From positions 6,636,501 through 6,700,500 of the forward strand of contig NC_087105.1 in assembly GCF_963855985.1 (NCBI RefSeq): a DNA stretch of 64,000 nucleotides, written 5' to 3'. Under the pieces are notes generated by a model that ran no database searches, was not told the DNA's origin, and saw only the letters and a program-made list of their open reading frames with translations. The position numbers and the translations under genes were made by a program. Shown here piece by piece: positions 35,570 through 48,600 of the stretch; position 1 is the stretch's first letter; every line of letters starts with the position of its first letter. Origin of the DNA: Ostrinia nubilalis. Taxonomy: Eukaryota; Arthropoda; Insecta; Lepidoptera; Crambidae.

Positions 35570-38500
35570 ACCTTAATCCTAGCACCCAAAGGCACGTTAT
35601 CGCTAGTTAACACTGTACAGGTATATTATCCTCGATTATTTAAACATTGTAGTCTCTAACGCGGATTGGAATTCAGCTTTTGACTTGTACTAAAGATACT
35701 ATTTCTTGAAAGTATGGGTGATTGTGAAATCTATTTGGATCTTCTCTTGCTCAGACGCTTATGGATTGAATTACATAACAATTTATTTGTGTTGGAGTAG
35801 AAACGCATAATTATTATCATAATAACAAGAGCGTACCACCCAGAAATGTGACACGTTGGGAGCAGTATGGTACTAGGCTTTATAATACACCAGAATCTCC
35901 CATTCTTCGGAATTGATTTTGAAATATCCGTCACTCTCACTCACCTTGGGTGCAGGTATGAGTGAGAGAAACGAAAATAGTTTTCATTCGAAAAATGTTA
36001 TAAGTATACTTAGTATTGTACTGCAAATCCCAGTCGCGCAATATTGTCCCCAAATAAGTATTGTGTGTTAAAAATAAACAGAAGTTTGAGAGTATGTAGA
36101 TTATTATGCAAGAATATTAAATTAACGAATATCGTATTAACAACTATATTTTAATATTGCATGCAATTTCTCATTCTCATAGAAAATCTTTAGTGTCTTT
36201 AACTATATTTCTTGCAAACAATGATTAATTATTACACCTACGAATATAAAGCACAAAGGTAACAGATTGTTGTCTACTTTAAGTATATTGTTGGTTTTTA
36301 GTAGTTTATTAATGTTCTAGATTCGTTTGTTCGTCCATGATACGGTAGTATATTTAAATTACGTGGGTTGTTGGTAATGTATTCATAATTTTAAGCACCG
36401 GACCACTGGTTTCGGTTCACTAATCATTTTATTAGATGTGATTTTATCGATTAATAAACAATATAATTATAATTGTATAGCTGGTTGGTAATTGCGTGTT
36501 TTTAATTACTGTATGCCCACTCCAAGGTGATTAAATTTTATTTCATACCTTGTTTAACTCGAACAATTTTATCGTACTATTTTTAAAGTTTTACATTTTC
36601 AACTTTAATCAAGATTATGTATTGTGATCGTGAAACACTCAATTTCTTTTTACTATTTTATGGCTTATGTTGTAATTCTATTATACTGTTTAACAAAAAG
36701 AACATCTACTGTCCTAACTCTGTATCAACGTATTATTAATGTAACATATCTTTAGGAGTACCAGTGTGTTACTTAACTATGTATTAAAATCTATTGTCTA
36801 GCTAGTCAGTTCATTTCATAAGCCAAAGATAATTTCCATGCTCTTTTTAGTATTTCATGAATCTTTTTGACTGTTCATGCATACATAACTAGAATCGAAA
36901 ACATCACATATCAGCTAACAGATTTTGCTATGGAAGATATGGTAATATTTATGGTATTGCTTGCTTAGCATATTTGCTGTCGAATATTAATATTTAAAAC
37001 ATGGTTTATTAAAATAATAAATGTAAATAGGTATTGGTTTCATTGGCTATGTTATGGTTGTGCCAAAAGATTGCTAAACATATTATGGTATGTATTAATA
37101 CATGTTATTCTTATTTTAATTATGCAAAGTATTATATTGTATGTGCACAGAAAACAATTTGTTCAGAATTTTGTATAGAATATGAGGAAAATTTTGTGCA
37201 CTAACTATGAATCCACCCTTTGTAGACTTTTTTCATCTTCTTATTTCTTAAACAGATTAAGAGCTCTTTAAGATTGGCGTTTTTTCAGTGTTCGTAAGCT
37301 TGTAGTATCACATCTTCTAAAATTACACAGTGTATTTCGCAAATGAAACATCACGAGACGCGTTGTGCGATCGAACTTTCAGTACGTGTGTGCCTCCTAC
37401 ATGTACGTAAGTACGCGAGCCACATAGAAGCCTTCGCGTGAATCAGTATTTTTTTACTATAACATATTCCTTTGGATTATTTGCACAGAAAGAACGCTAA
37501 TCCGAAAGAGCCTTAAGTTCGTCCCCAGTTCTCATATGAATAAGGATTTTAGACACACTTTTTTAGGTTCTAGTCACGTATTTTGTTTTCAGATGTCTTT
37601 TTTTAGATTTTCTTGATCAAGTTTGTCCATTCCAAATGCTGTGTCATCCATATCCTTAAAAGTTTTTCGGCTTATATTATTTAATCATAGCAAAGTTTAC
37701 ACAATAATTGAGTAAATTGTTTTATTTAAATTGTATAATATCAAAGATCTATAGATACTTATTTTACTATAAAATTATCATATTACTAGTATTGTGGTGT
37801 CCGTATCCATGTAGTGTAATAAACATGTTTAATAAATATCTATGCATATATTTATGTATAACTGTATAATAAGTGATGAATGATAATAATTATAATGGAA
37901 CTATCACTCGTTGAATACCTTCTAAAATGATCTGAATATTTTTGTTATGCCGATTATGGTATGAAATATATGAATGGTAAAAAATATTATGGCTTTATTC
38001 TTTGAAACCTTTAAGTACCTACGTAACCTTTTAAATTATTTGATTAATTATGTAGGCTCGCAATAGCAGTAATTACAAATAGCGGTTGTTCCGCCCCTGC
38101 TGTGTTATTTACAACATTACACATAGGGGAATAATGTTACATCTCATGATCTCACAGATATTTTACACACAAAAATAATGTAACTAATATCTCTACAAGT
38201 ACCTAAAATCTGTTACAAACTAACGCCATCTACACTCAACATCAAATAAACCGCACCTTCCGCGACGCGAACTTTAAAGATTTTCTTCTGACACAATCAT
38301 GGTGCCCCAACAATATTGGTGTTATTTGAAAGCCCAATAAATATCCTTAAAGAAAAACACATTTAATCTAAATAAATGATTAACATATCCATAAATGGGA
38401 TTTGAAAAAAGACCTCACTTTGGGCTCACCTCTGGGATCAGTTAGACCAATTTTTATGGTTATAAAACCAAATAATGATCTCACGTGTCCTGTTTAACAG

Positions 38501-38600
38501 ATGGATAGCGAAGCGATTAATCCCAACTTAACAGTTTTATAGCCATAAAAGCTGGCTCAAGCGTAACTACCTATTTTTTGAAGAAGTGGCTCTGGATCCT
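35570..38600. other. WDR37 3' UTR and AT-rich downstream sequence
   Basis: A long AT-rich interval without open coding exons. Several AATAAA signals occur (for example near 36076, 36457 and 37818), so the 3' UTR could be up to about 2.3 kb. No mobile element was recognised with confidence. Confidence 0.45.
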
Positions 38601-39619
38601 TCTAAAGACACATTTTTGGGGTAAAAACCTTTCCTTTAATGAAATGAAGTTTAGAACTAGGCTTTTAAATGGTGCCAATATTGGTGGGAAGTGGGGATGC
38701 ATACGTTTGAAAGTGCTTGTCGCGAGAGGTGCGATTTATTTGATGTCGAGTGTAGTTAGTAGTAACTGGTAGTTACATAATTTTTCTAGCTATATTAGGG
38801 TTCCGTACAGTGGCGGCGTAGTATGAGTTGACACCGTAGATATTGACACCCGAGGCGGGGGACTAAGTAACGCACCCCAGAATGGTTGGTGCCCCCCAGG
38901 ATTTTGGCGTAACCGATTCGAAGATGAAAGATAAATAATGAGGGCTATCGTTTTTATACTTAACAGTTGGCACCCCTGGCGATTGACAGGACCTTACTCT
39001 ACAGTGGCGCCATCTTGATGAGTGCAAATGCGATAGTCCTCCTATCACTTTAGCGCTCACCAGTTGGTGCCACTGTTAAGTGGGGGCTTCGGCACAGCTC
39101 CGGGCTCCCATACAGCAAACCTGACTTTTTTGCTCGAAAATATTATCTTTAGGTACAGAATAGTAAATTTTTTAATAATGTATCGTACGGAACCCTTGGT
39201 GAGTGAGTCCGGCTCGCGCTTGTATTTAATTTTTGTATTCTTTTTTAATTAAAAAATGTGTTTTGATATTTTTACTCCCACATCCACATTATTTACGCGA
39301 TTATTAAGGTCGAAGAACACTTATCTACTCGGAAGGGGTTAAATAAAGAATTTATTCCGAATAATTGAATACCGATACGATAAATACGATTAATTGACAG
39401 TTAAATTTTTTTATCATCTATACCTAGTGATATTGATTTTAGTCCCTCCCTTGCCTTCCATTTTTCTTCGGGAATTTCGGATTGGTTGAATTTGGTTGAA
39501 TTTGTGATTTGTTTGTTTTTGCAGTTGCAGCAAAATTTTGTAGGTACCTACTTGTAATGTGTAATTCGTTACATGGATTAGATACATAGTTTTGGGGAAA
39601 AGGATAGGTATCCAACACA
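38601..39619. other. intergenic region upstream of spindle-E
   Basis: No gene was recognised. It contains a second copy of the 83-bp miniature element (39001-39076) inside a degraded repeat. Confidence 0.4.
39001..39076. mobile_element. miniature inverted-repeat element, second copy
   Basis: ACAGTGGCGCCATCTTGATG ... CACCAGTTGGTGCCACTGT; family member of 482-564. Confidence 0.6.
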
Positions 39620-42600
39620 ATGGACGAGCTACGTGCGTTTTTCAACAACCCATGCCCGTCGAGCGCCCAAGTTACCAAACTTCGTGGTCCTCTTACAAAC
39701 GGCATGAGGATCACCAAGGAAGATACAACAAACCTCATGAATCGCCGTGAAGATCATCGGCATTCAATAGTCCCAAGCGGTACAGATTACGCCCGCGAAG
39801 TCAAAGAGAGGGAAACAAACATGTATTTACGGGTATGTAACTTGTATCGCTTTTTTATTTGCCGGCACGTTATGCGAATTCCATCTATTAAATCTCTTCC
39901 TAACAGTATTTCTTCAAGTGGTAGTTTCTCGCTAAGAACATCAGACTACATTTTTGCAGCAAATTCGCCCATTTTACAAGTCCACAGAGCCTACAATGTC
40001 AAGCATGATGCGCCGTCATCTGTACATCATAATTTGTTTTGTTTCTAGAATGAAACTGAAGGGGTGAGGTGGGATAGTGTGTCCGGTGGCCTCGAGTCCT
40101 TGGAACAGCTGTCGTCATGGGGAGCGTCTACGCAGAACCTTGGAGAACTGACTGAGGAGGCGATGACGGAGGTTTACAACAAGTACTCCTTCCAAAGAAA
40201 AGAAGATACTAACAACTTGGCGATCAATGAATATAAACAAGAGGTGAGAGGCTATAAAGATTTAAATAAAACTTTTTTGTTTTGAGTTTAATTTAAATCT
40301 GAGGGCCTAGTGTGACTCGCACTCAGCCCACAGATCACTTTAGTGGACGATTGTTAACCTTTAACTATGGACGTGAAAAAATAATCACACTCCCATGGAC
40401 GTCGGGTCTCACAGGCCCCTATCTAAAATTCTTCTCATTTTCATATCTGAACCAATTTGAATTTATTAAAGAGTTGCGATATATGTAATAACTATTAATA
40501 AAGAATTTAGTAGTAAATATAATCAACTTTTAACCATTATTTAATTATTTTTTTGTAAATTTAAATAACCTAAACATTTTTCAGTGTTAATTGACTTGCC
40601 ATCACATGTAGGCTCCTTGATTACAGTCGATTAATAATAATTCAAACTTAAATTGTTTTCCCTGCTAATTAATATTCGTGTAACATAAAAACATGAACAA
40701 AATTTCTGAAAGACATAAAATAAAATTTTTGACAAGGGTTAAACTTGCTAAAATTATACACAGTTGCCTAGAACACTTTAGACCAATTATCTCTACAGGC
40801 ATGTATCATCTTTCTTTGAGAGTCAAAATAGGCAAAATGGACACCATTCAGAATCGGAATCTGCAGCAATGGTGCCTTCTAAGACATCTCTCTCAACAGA
40901 AGAATCGTTTACAAGTAATACCTTACTCCTGAAATGTTCTTTAGATAATTGGGCTAATTAAATAGCTGATGTACTCAGAAACTTTCTGCCATTATGTATT
41001 CTTAAACTAGAACAATTTACATAAGATTATAATAATATAATATAAAAAAATTATAGTTGACAAGTCACATCCATACAAATATGTTTGTATGGAAAATATA
41101 GTCATCGGGTCTCCCAGACCCCGATAGAATTTTGGATGGTAATTACTCACGTAATGAGTGCCAGAAGACGCTATTTTATGCCTCATCGGTCAAGATACAG
41201 TTAAAACTGAAGCTACTGAGATGGTCGAGAGCGGCACGTGGGTGGAAGGTGTTGAAACCGAGAAATTGAAAAGGGGGGTGGGCCTCTGAGACCCGACGTC
41301 CATAGTTAAAGGTTAATCAACAATTCCATAGTCAAAAGAATAAACAATTTCATTAGATAGCATTAATATGCTGAACAGAATACTTTCTGTTCAGGGAATT
41401 CCCTGAAGAGAACACAGCTTGTAACTTTATAATTTACTAGCTTTTGCCCGCGGCTTCACTCGCATGAAATTTTGTGTCTCAGACAGATTGGTATAAATTA
41501 TAGCCTATATGTTAATCTGGGTTGGTATAAATCAGGGGCGGCCAACTTGATTAGACATAAGATCAACTTTTTACTAACGAACAAAACCCTGGGCGATCTA
41601 ACACTTACATACTTCTTGAAATCTTAAATGGAACAGCATAGTTTACTACACAATCATGTATAGTATTTTTTGCCTTGCCACGATAGACTGGACTAATATG
41701 GTGGACGCGATCGACCACCCCTGGTATAAATTATAGCCTATAGGTTAATAAGTACCACTTGTGGTCTAAATTGAATAAATATTTTTGACTTTTAATACTG
41801 TAAAGCTTTAATAATATCCATTCAGTAGTTTTTGCATGAAAGAGTAACATCCAGACATCCATAAAAACTTTTAGTAGGATTAGATAAAAAATATTATAAG
41901 GTGACCTCGTACGCAAATTATTATTATTATTTTGCCAAATTAGTGGTGTTGCTTGAAATTATTATTTATCAAAACCACGTGACCTCCTTTGGGTCACACA
42001 ATGGGTCTATTAAAAATAACTTGACATTTTGCGTTACATTTAATTTCCAGTATTTTTGAATTCTTCTTGGTCTGGGCTATAAATAAGCTTTATTCTAGAT
42101 CCTGGACCGCATTCGTGGCTTTCCTGTAGTCATCATAGAGGGGCCGACCGGTTGTGGTAAAACAACTCAAGTGCCTCAATGGATCCTGGACGACAGTTAC
42201 CAAAATCGCAAACCGTGCAAGGTCATTGTGACTCAACCGAGGCGTATTGCAGCGATATCCATCGCGAAAAGAGTTGCACAAGAACGTGGTTGGGATGTGG
42301 GAGGACTAGTTGGTTATCAGGTGAGGATAGCAATAACTGTCATCGCTTTTAATTAGAATTGATATAACAGTCAGTTATAATTATAATGATTTTAAATTGC
42401 CATTTTTTCTTAGGTTGGACTTGAAAACAGGACTTCAACAGATACGCGAATCCATTATGTGACCACTGGAGTTCTCTTGCAAAAATTGGGTAAGTTTTTA
42501 TCACTTTGTTTATTTTGAATAACAAATTTAAAAACGGTTCCACATCAATTAACCTAGACCCAAACAGCAGATTCAAGTCTTCAGCACATAATCATGTACA

Positions 42601-45600
42601 TAAAAATAGTTTAATTTCAACATTGCAGTTTCTGCGAAAACAATGAATGAATACACCCACATAATCTTGGACGAAGTGCATGAACGCGGACAAGAAATGG
42701 ACTTCTTGCTGCTTATAGTGAAAAAACTACTTTACACAGTCTCTCCAACAGTCAAGATTGTGCTCATGTCTGCCACATTCAACCGCAAGGCGTTTGGTGA
42801 CTATTTCCTTATACCAACACCAAAAGGATTGCAGATGTCCTCATGCATAAAAGTGACAAAGAAAGAACCCATGTTCACTGTGAAAACGTTTTATTTGAAC
42901 CACCTGAACAAATTTGGAGCGGTAAGATTCTATGTATATTTATCCTTTTGCGACTTTCCAAGCATAATCGTTTTGTAATTTTTGTGCAGTCTACTAAGAC
43001 CTTTCATTCACTTAGTAGAAATGTGTCCCATCAAATCCTACATACTCATTTTTAGAGCTTGTATTTTCAATTTAATATAAATATTATCTTGCATAAGTTT
43101 GGTCGGTAGCAATCATAGCATAGTTATTATGAGGGGTGATCCAAATAATGGATACCAAAGAAAATGTTTAGGACTTAAAAACATTATTTATTCATATTAT
43201 CTTAACTAAGCAAAACACATAAGCCATCTTTTCTCTAGACCACTATTCTCTATAAAAAATGATTTTCATTATTCTATAAAAGCCTTAAAGTGGGCACTAC
43301 CTCGACAATTTCGTCAAATAAATCAGGTCCCTCAACTATTTTTATGTTGGAAAAAGTGCTACAAATGTGTCAGCTCTAAATACATATATCATCAATTTGC
43401 GACGACAGTGGACATCTCCAATTAGATTAACGTAGGAGAAGTCACATCTTCGCAAGTAGACGATATGGGTTTTGAGCATTTTAGAAAACTCTTTTTCTTT
43501 TTTTCCAAAATGTCGCGGCTTAAGGATAAGGTATGTATGTCCCAGAAAACAAGAACCATAGTCTGCAGTTGACCTCGCTTTTTTTGCTTTTTGGCATACC
43601 GTAATATTTTTATTTCATCAGCATATTTGTTGTAGTAATTTTCTTTTCCATGTAAATTATATGGTTATCTTCGGCTTCTCAAAACACAGACGCCTTGACC
43701 ATTCGTGCCGAACTTTCCTTTGAATTTTGTCGATATTAGTAAAGACGGTCTTTTCTAGATTATTAGCTCTCGGTTATTTTCTCGGTTAGCTTTTGTGTGC
43801 TTTTGTTTTATAATTTTTTAGTGATAGATTCCTGATATCAATGGTCACTAATCAAGACAAAAAATTGTCTGCGTCGGCCCAGATACTCTTAAAATGTTGA
43901 CTCGTATTTGTAATTGCATATAATATTTTTTTACATTTGCGGTGGTTTGTGTTTTTTGTGCATGTTCTTGCTTACTTTTACGTCTTGCACTACTGTGATA
44001 TTGTGAGATAAGGAGGGCCGCATTTCCCTAATGTTATCTGCAAGTCAACCTGAATAGATTTGGTAGATTTTTTTTCCAGTCAGCTTTAACTTTTTGTTTT
44101 TAAATTTTTGCGTTTTACTTATATTCAGGTGAATGTAATTCTAAACGTGATTGAGCACTTGAATGATTTTATGCTGTCTAGAAATATCCCATTATCATTA
44201 CTTTTGGATCACCCCTCGTCATAAATTTGTATTTATTTTTAGATTGTCCAGAATTCAACACCCAAAACCCAGGAGGCTACCATCGCTCCAGAGATGTATC
44301 ACCTCGTCATCAGGTTGATACACGCCTTTGAGCATATTGACTTGCAAGAAGAGAACTATGAAGATCATAACCAGGTGGAATTGTCCTCGGTGCTCATCTT
44401 TTTGCCTGGTATCAATGAGATTGAGGACTTGTACAACTGCTTGATGGACAACAAATTGAGGTAATGAAGATTCAAGTGAAAAGAAAGAGTACAGCATGTT
44501 GCACTCAGTATTATTATACTAAAAAAAAAATTGTTTGATGAATTGGGACGGCCTTAAATCTCTACATATTTGTAGAATTTATCAAACCAGAAAGGGATCG
44601 TAACCGTATCAACTCGAGGCAGTCAATATTCTTTGTATGAAACTCCATACTTCAACGCACACTTATACGCACCGTAACGTAAACGCCTCGGCAGCGATTG
44701 ACAGCGCGCGAAAGGCGATGACATCTCGCAAAAGGCGATACGATGTTGATCCCTTTCCTAGTTGATATGTCTGCTATGACCTTTAAAGTTAGTCCCGGAA
44801 TCATTTCAATTTGGGTCACCACAACTACAATTGAAAAATCCTCTCTGTAAAAAAAATACTATACTTGAGTTTGAATCAATATTTTTGTGTTTTGATTCAG
44901 GCCCATAAGCTTGAACCTCAAGAATAGATAGCGACTAACTGATATAAAACGTCACTCAAAAATGAATCTTCATCATCATTTCAGCCACAGGACGTCCACT
45001 GTTGAACATAGGCCTCCCCCAATGACTTCCACATCGCACGGTTGCATCCAGCGCCTTCCTGCTACCGGTAGCGCTCCTGCACACGACGCCGCCGCCGCGC
45101 CGCCCCCGCGCCTTTGCATTGTTTATACGCGCCGCGTGAAGCCCGCTGCCGCGCCGCCGCCGCGCCGCTGGCGTAATTATGCTTTGATGGCGCGGCAGCG
45201 GGCTTTACTCGGTGCGTATGCACAGTGTAGGGGCGCGGCGACGGCGCGGCGGTGGCGCGGTGGCGGCGTCGTGTGCAGGAGCGCTTATCATTAAAAATAA
45301 ATGTTAATACATTAAAAATACGCCTTGATTTTGTGCAGGGAGAATATATCCGGCGCCGAGTGCGCTCAGTACAAGTGGCAGGTGCTGCCACTTCACTCCA
45401 CCATCACGGCCGACGAGCAGGCGCGCGTGTTCCTACGAGCGCCGCCCGGCACGCGCAAGATTATTCTCTCCACCAACATCGCTGAGAGCTCCATCACCGT
45501 GCCCGATATCAAGTACGGTGAGTGCCAGGCGCAGTCACTGAAACTGTTCTCAAGTCAGCGAGACATTTGATTTTACTAACTTGGTATGTGTTAAAAAAGT

Positions 45601-48600
45601 GGGCAAAACTTATGTAAAATGGGAAGTTAGAATAAAACACAGCATTTCGTGACGCCATTGTAATGCAACAAAACAAAAGTAAAAATAAATAGACAAACTC
45701 ACAGAATACCATAAACTAGAAAAAAGAGGTTCGTCCACAGTATGTGTATTAATTAGTCAAATGTGTTCGTTCGTTCGTTTCAGTCAAATGACGTCCACTG
45801 CTGGACAAAGGCCTCCTCCGAGGTTTTCCACAATGACCGGTCCTACGCTGCCCGCACCCAGGCTCTTCCCGCGACCTTCACCAGATCGTCGGTCCACCTA
45901 GTAGGAGGCCTGCCCACGCTGCGTCTTCCAGCCCGTGGTCGCCCTTGCTCGTGCTCGAGAACTTTTCTGCCGCAACGGCCATCGTCTCTATGAGCTATAT
46001 GCCCCGCCCACTGCCACTTGATTTTAGCAATGAGGATCATTTCGATTTTTAGCTGTGAATGCAGATTTATAGGGCTAAGAAATCCTTAATACACAGTCCA
46101 AAAATTTTTGTTCTACGACAAAAATTGACGAAGTTATGGCCAAATTACTAAAAAAGTTCACTGACCGCCCGGCGCGGGGACGATGACGTCATTATATCCG
46201 ATCCGAACGCTGCCGGCGTACTGCGTGGATAGAAAATATTTTTTTCTCGCCAAACTGTCAGTTTTAGAGAAAAACTTGTAATGACATTTATTCATCAGAA
46301 TAAAGTAAGCTATCGATAGGTAATTTTAAAAAATAGAAATTGTGAAAAATAACGCAAAAAATTCATACGCTCATACGATTCAATAGAACGCAGAGACGCG
46401 ATTGGGGTCTCCGCGGTGGTATATTTGGCGATTTATTCAAATAAAGTGTTCATCCCATCAAAAACAATACTTGTCAAAAAAACCAAGTCTCGCAACTCAG
46501 TTGTTCTACGGTAAAAAGTTGTGAGATCCATGTAATACCAAGTCCAGGCCAGGAAATCTTTAACGTTTTACATAAATATATTGACTTGGCCATCGCACTA
46601 AATAATTTAATTTACACGTGTTTTCATGCGATGGCCAAGTCAATATATTTATGTAAAACGTTAAAGATTTCCTGGCCTGGACTTGGTATTACATGGATCT
46701 CACAACTTTTTACCGTAGAACAACTGAGTTGCGAGACTTGGTTTTTTTGACAAGTATTGTTTTTGATGGGATCTCATTTCTTTTTGTATTTTGTAGACAG
46801 CAGTTATGTATCTAGAAAACTGGACTGAAATTGAAAAATTTTACTCGACTTGGCGGTTGCATTACCGTGCCCCCAAATCTATTTTCTTTTTGTATTTTGT
46901 AGACAGCAGTTATGTATCTAGAAAACTGGACCGAAATTGAAAAATTTTACTCGACTTGGCGGTTGCACTACCGTGCCCCCAAATATTTTAGTTTTTCCTT
47001 GATTCATACACCAAACACTACTTATATTCCAAATTTGAAGCTTCTAGGTCTGCTAGAAGTGCCTTAGAATTTTGATGATCGGTGAGTCAGTCAGTGAGTC
47101 AGTGAGTGACAAAATTAAGTAACTTTGACCCGTTATAATTCCTAAACTACTGGTTCAAATTGAATGAAATTTTAAATATACCGTGTCTTTACAATGCCTG
47201 CATAGCTAATGAAAATTCAGCCTTCTAGTTTTATCCACAACGAAGTTACAGGCAGTCGAAAATGGCCTGAATTGCTTCGAGAAAAGGATGGTACGGCCGT
47301 GCCGCTTTTTTGCTCGACTTGGTGGGGGCACTGCCGTGCCCCCAGATAAGTGTTGTTAGAGTCATATCTTCTTCCAAGTAAAATATAAAAATGTATAAGT
47401 ATTAATTTATTTACTTCTAACAATAAGGTATAGCTGAGGCAGATACACTCTGCCTAGGCTACAAGACATTGCTATGAAGATCATTTCGATGTACACGCAA
47501 TACCTACCTGTTATTTAGTTTTTCTGAGTTAAACCTACGTACCTACCTATCTATTCGCCGTTCCCATGGGCGGGCCAGCTGCTGCAGGAAAGGACAGCTG
47601 CTCCCTCCTGGAAATCTATTTGATCTTAGCCTAGAAGCTGGGTATGACTCCCCAGCCCCCCTCCTCTCCCCAGGTCATAAGCTGGGCATGACTTCCCCCT
47701 CGGCCAGAAGTTGGGTATGATTTACCCCCCCCCCCCCCCCCCCCCCCCAGGCCCGAAACAGGGTATGACTTGACCCCTCCCCCTCCCCCCAGGCCAGAAG
47801 CTGGGTAAGGCTTGCCCCTCCCCCCAGGCCAGAAGCTGGGTAAGGCTTGCCCCTCCCCCCAGGCCAGAAGCTGGGTAAGGCTTGCCCCTCCCCCCAGGCC
47901 AGAAGCTGGGTAAGGCTTGCCCCTCCCTCCAGGCCATAAGCATAAGCTGGATATGACTCCCCTTCGGCTAGAAGCTGGGTATGATACCCCCCCCCCCCCA
48001 TGCCAGAAATTGGTTATGACTTGACCCCCCCCCCCCCTCCCCCAGGCCAGAAGCTGGGTAAGGCTAGCCCCTTCCCCCAGTCCATAAGCATAAGCTAGGT
48101 ATGACTCCCCCTCGGCCAGAAGCTGGGTATGACTTACCCCCCCCCCCCAGGCCAGAAACTGGGTATGACTTGCCTCTCCCCCCCCTCCCACCAAGGCCAG
48201 AATCTGGGTAAGGCTTGTCCCTCCCCCCAGGCTATAAGCTGGGTATGACTTATCCCCCTCCCCAGGCCAGAAACTGGGTATTGGCATCATATTATGTATT
48301 ATTATGTTCAATACAAACAATCATTAAGTTACACTCACCCCAACCGCGTCTCCGCATTGCATCGAATCCTATGAAAATGTGGTTTTTGGACATAGCGATA
48401 CTTATTTTTCACAATTTTTATTTTTAAAAATTACTGGTCGATAGGTTACTTTATTTTCATGAATAAATGTTATTATAAGTTTTTTTCTAAAACTGATAGT
48501 TTAGCTGGAAAAAAATATTTTCCATCCCAATAGTACGCCGGCTGCGCTCGATTCGGATATAATGACGTCACGCGGCCCTGCGTACGTTGACTTTTAGCGG

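Noticed and set aside
47727..47749. Long poly-C run as a biological signal
   Set aside because: Homopolymers of this length are often sequencing or polishing artefacts; the same caution applies to 20876-20888.
47631..48320. 229-codon Gly-rich minus-strand frame
   Set aside because: Wholly made of the 35-bp minisatellite and poly-C runs inside a spn-E intron; no domain and no conserved frame.
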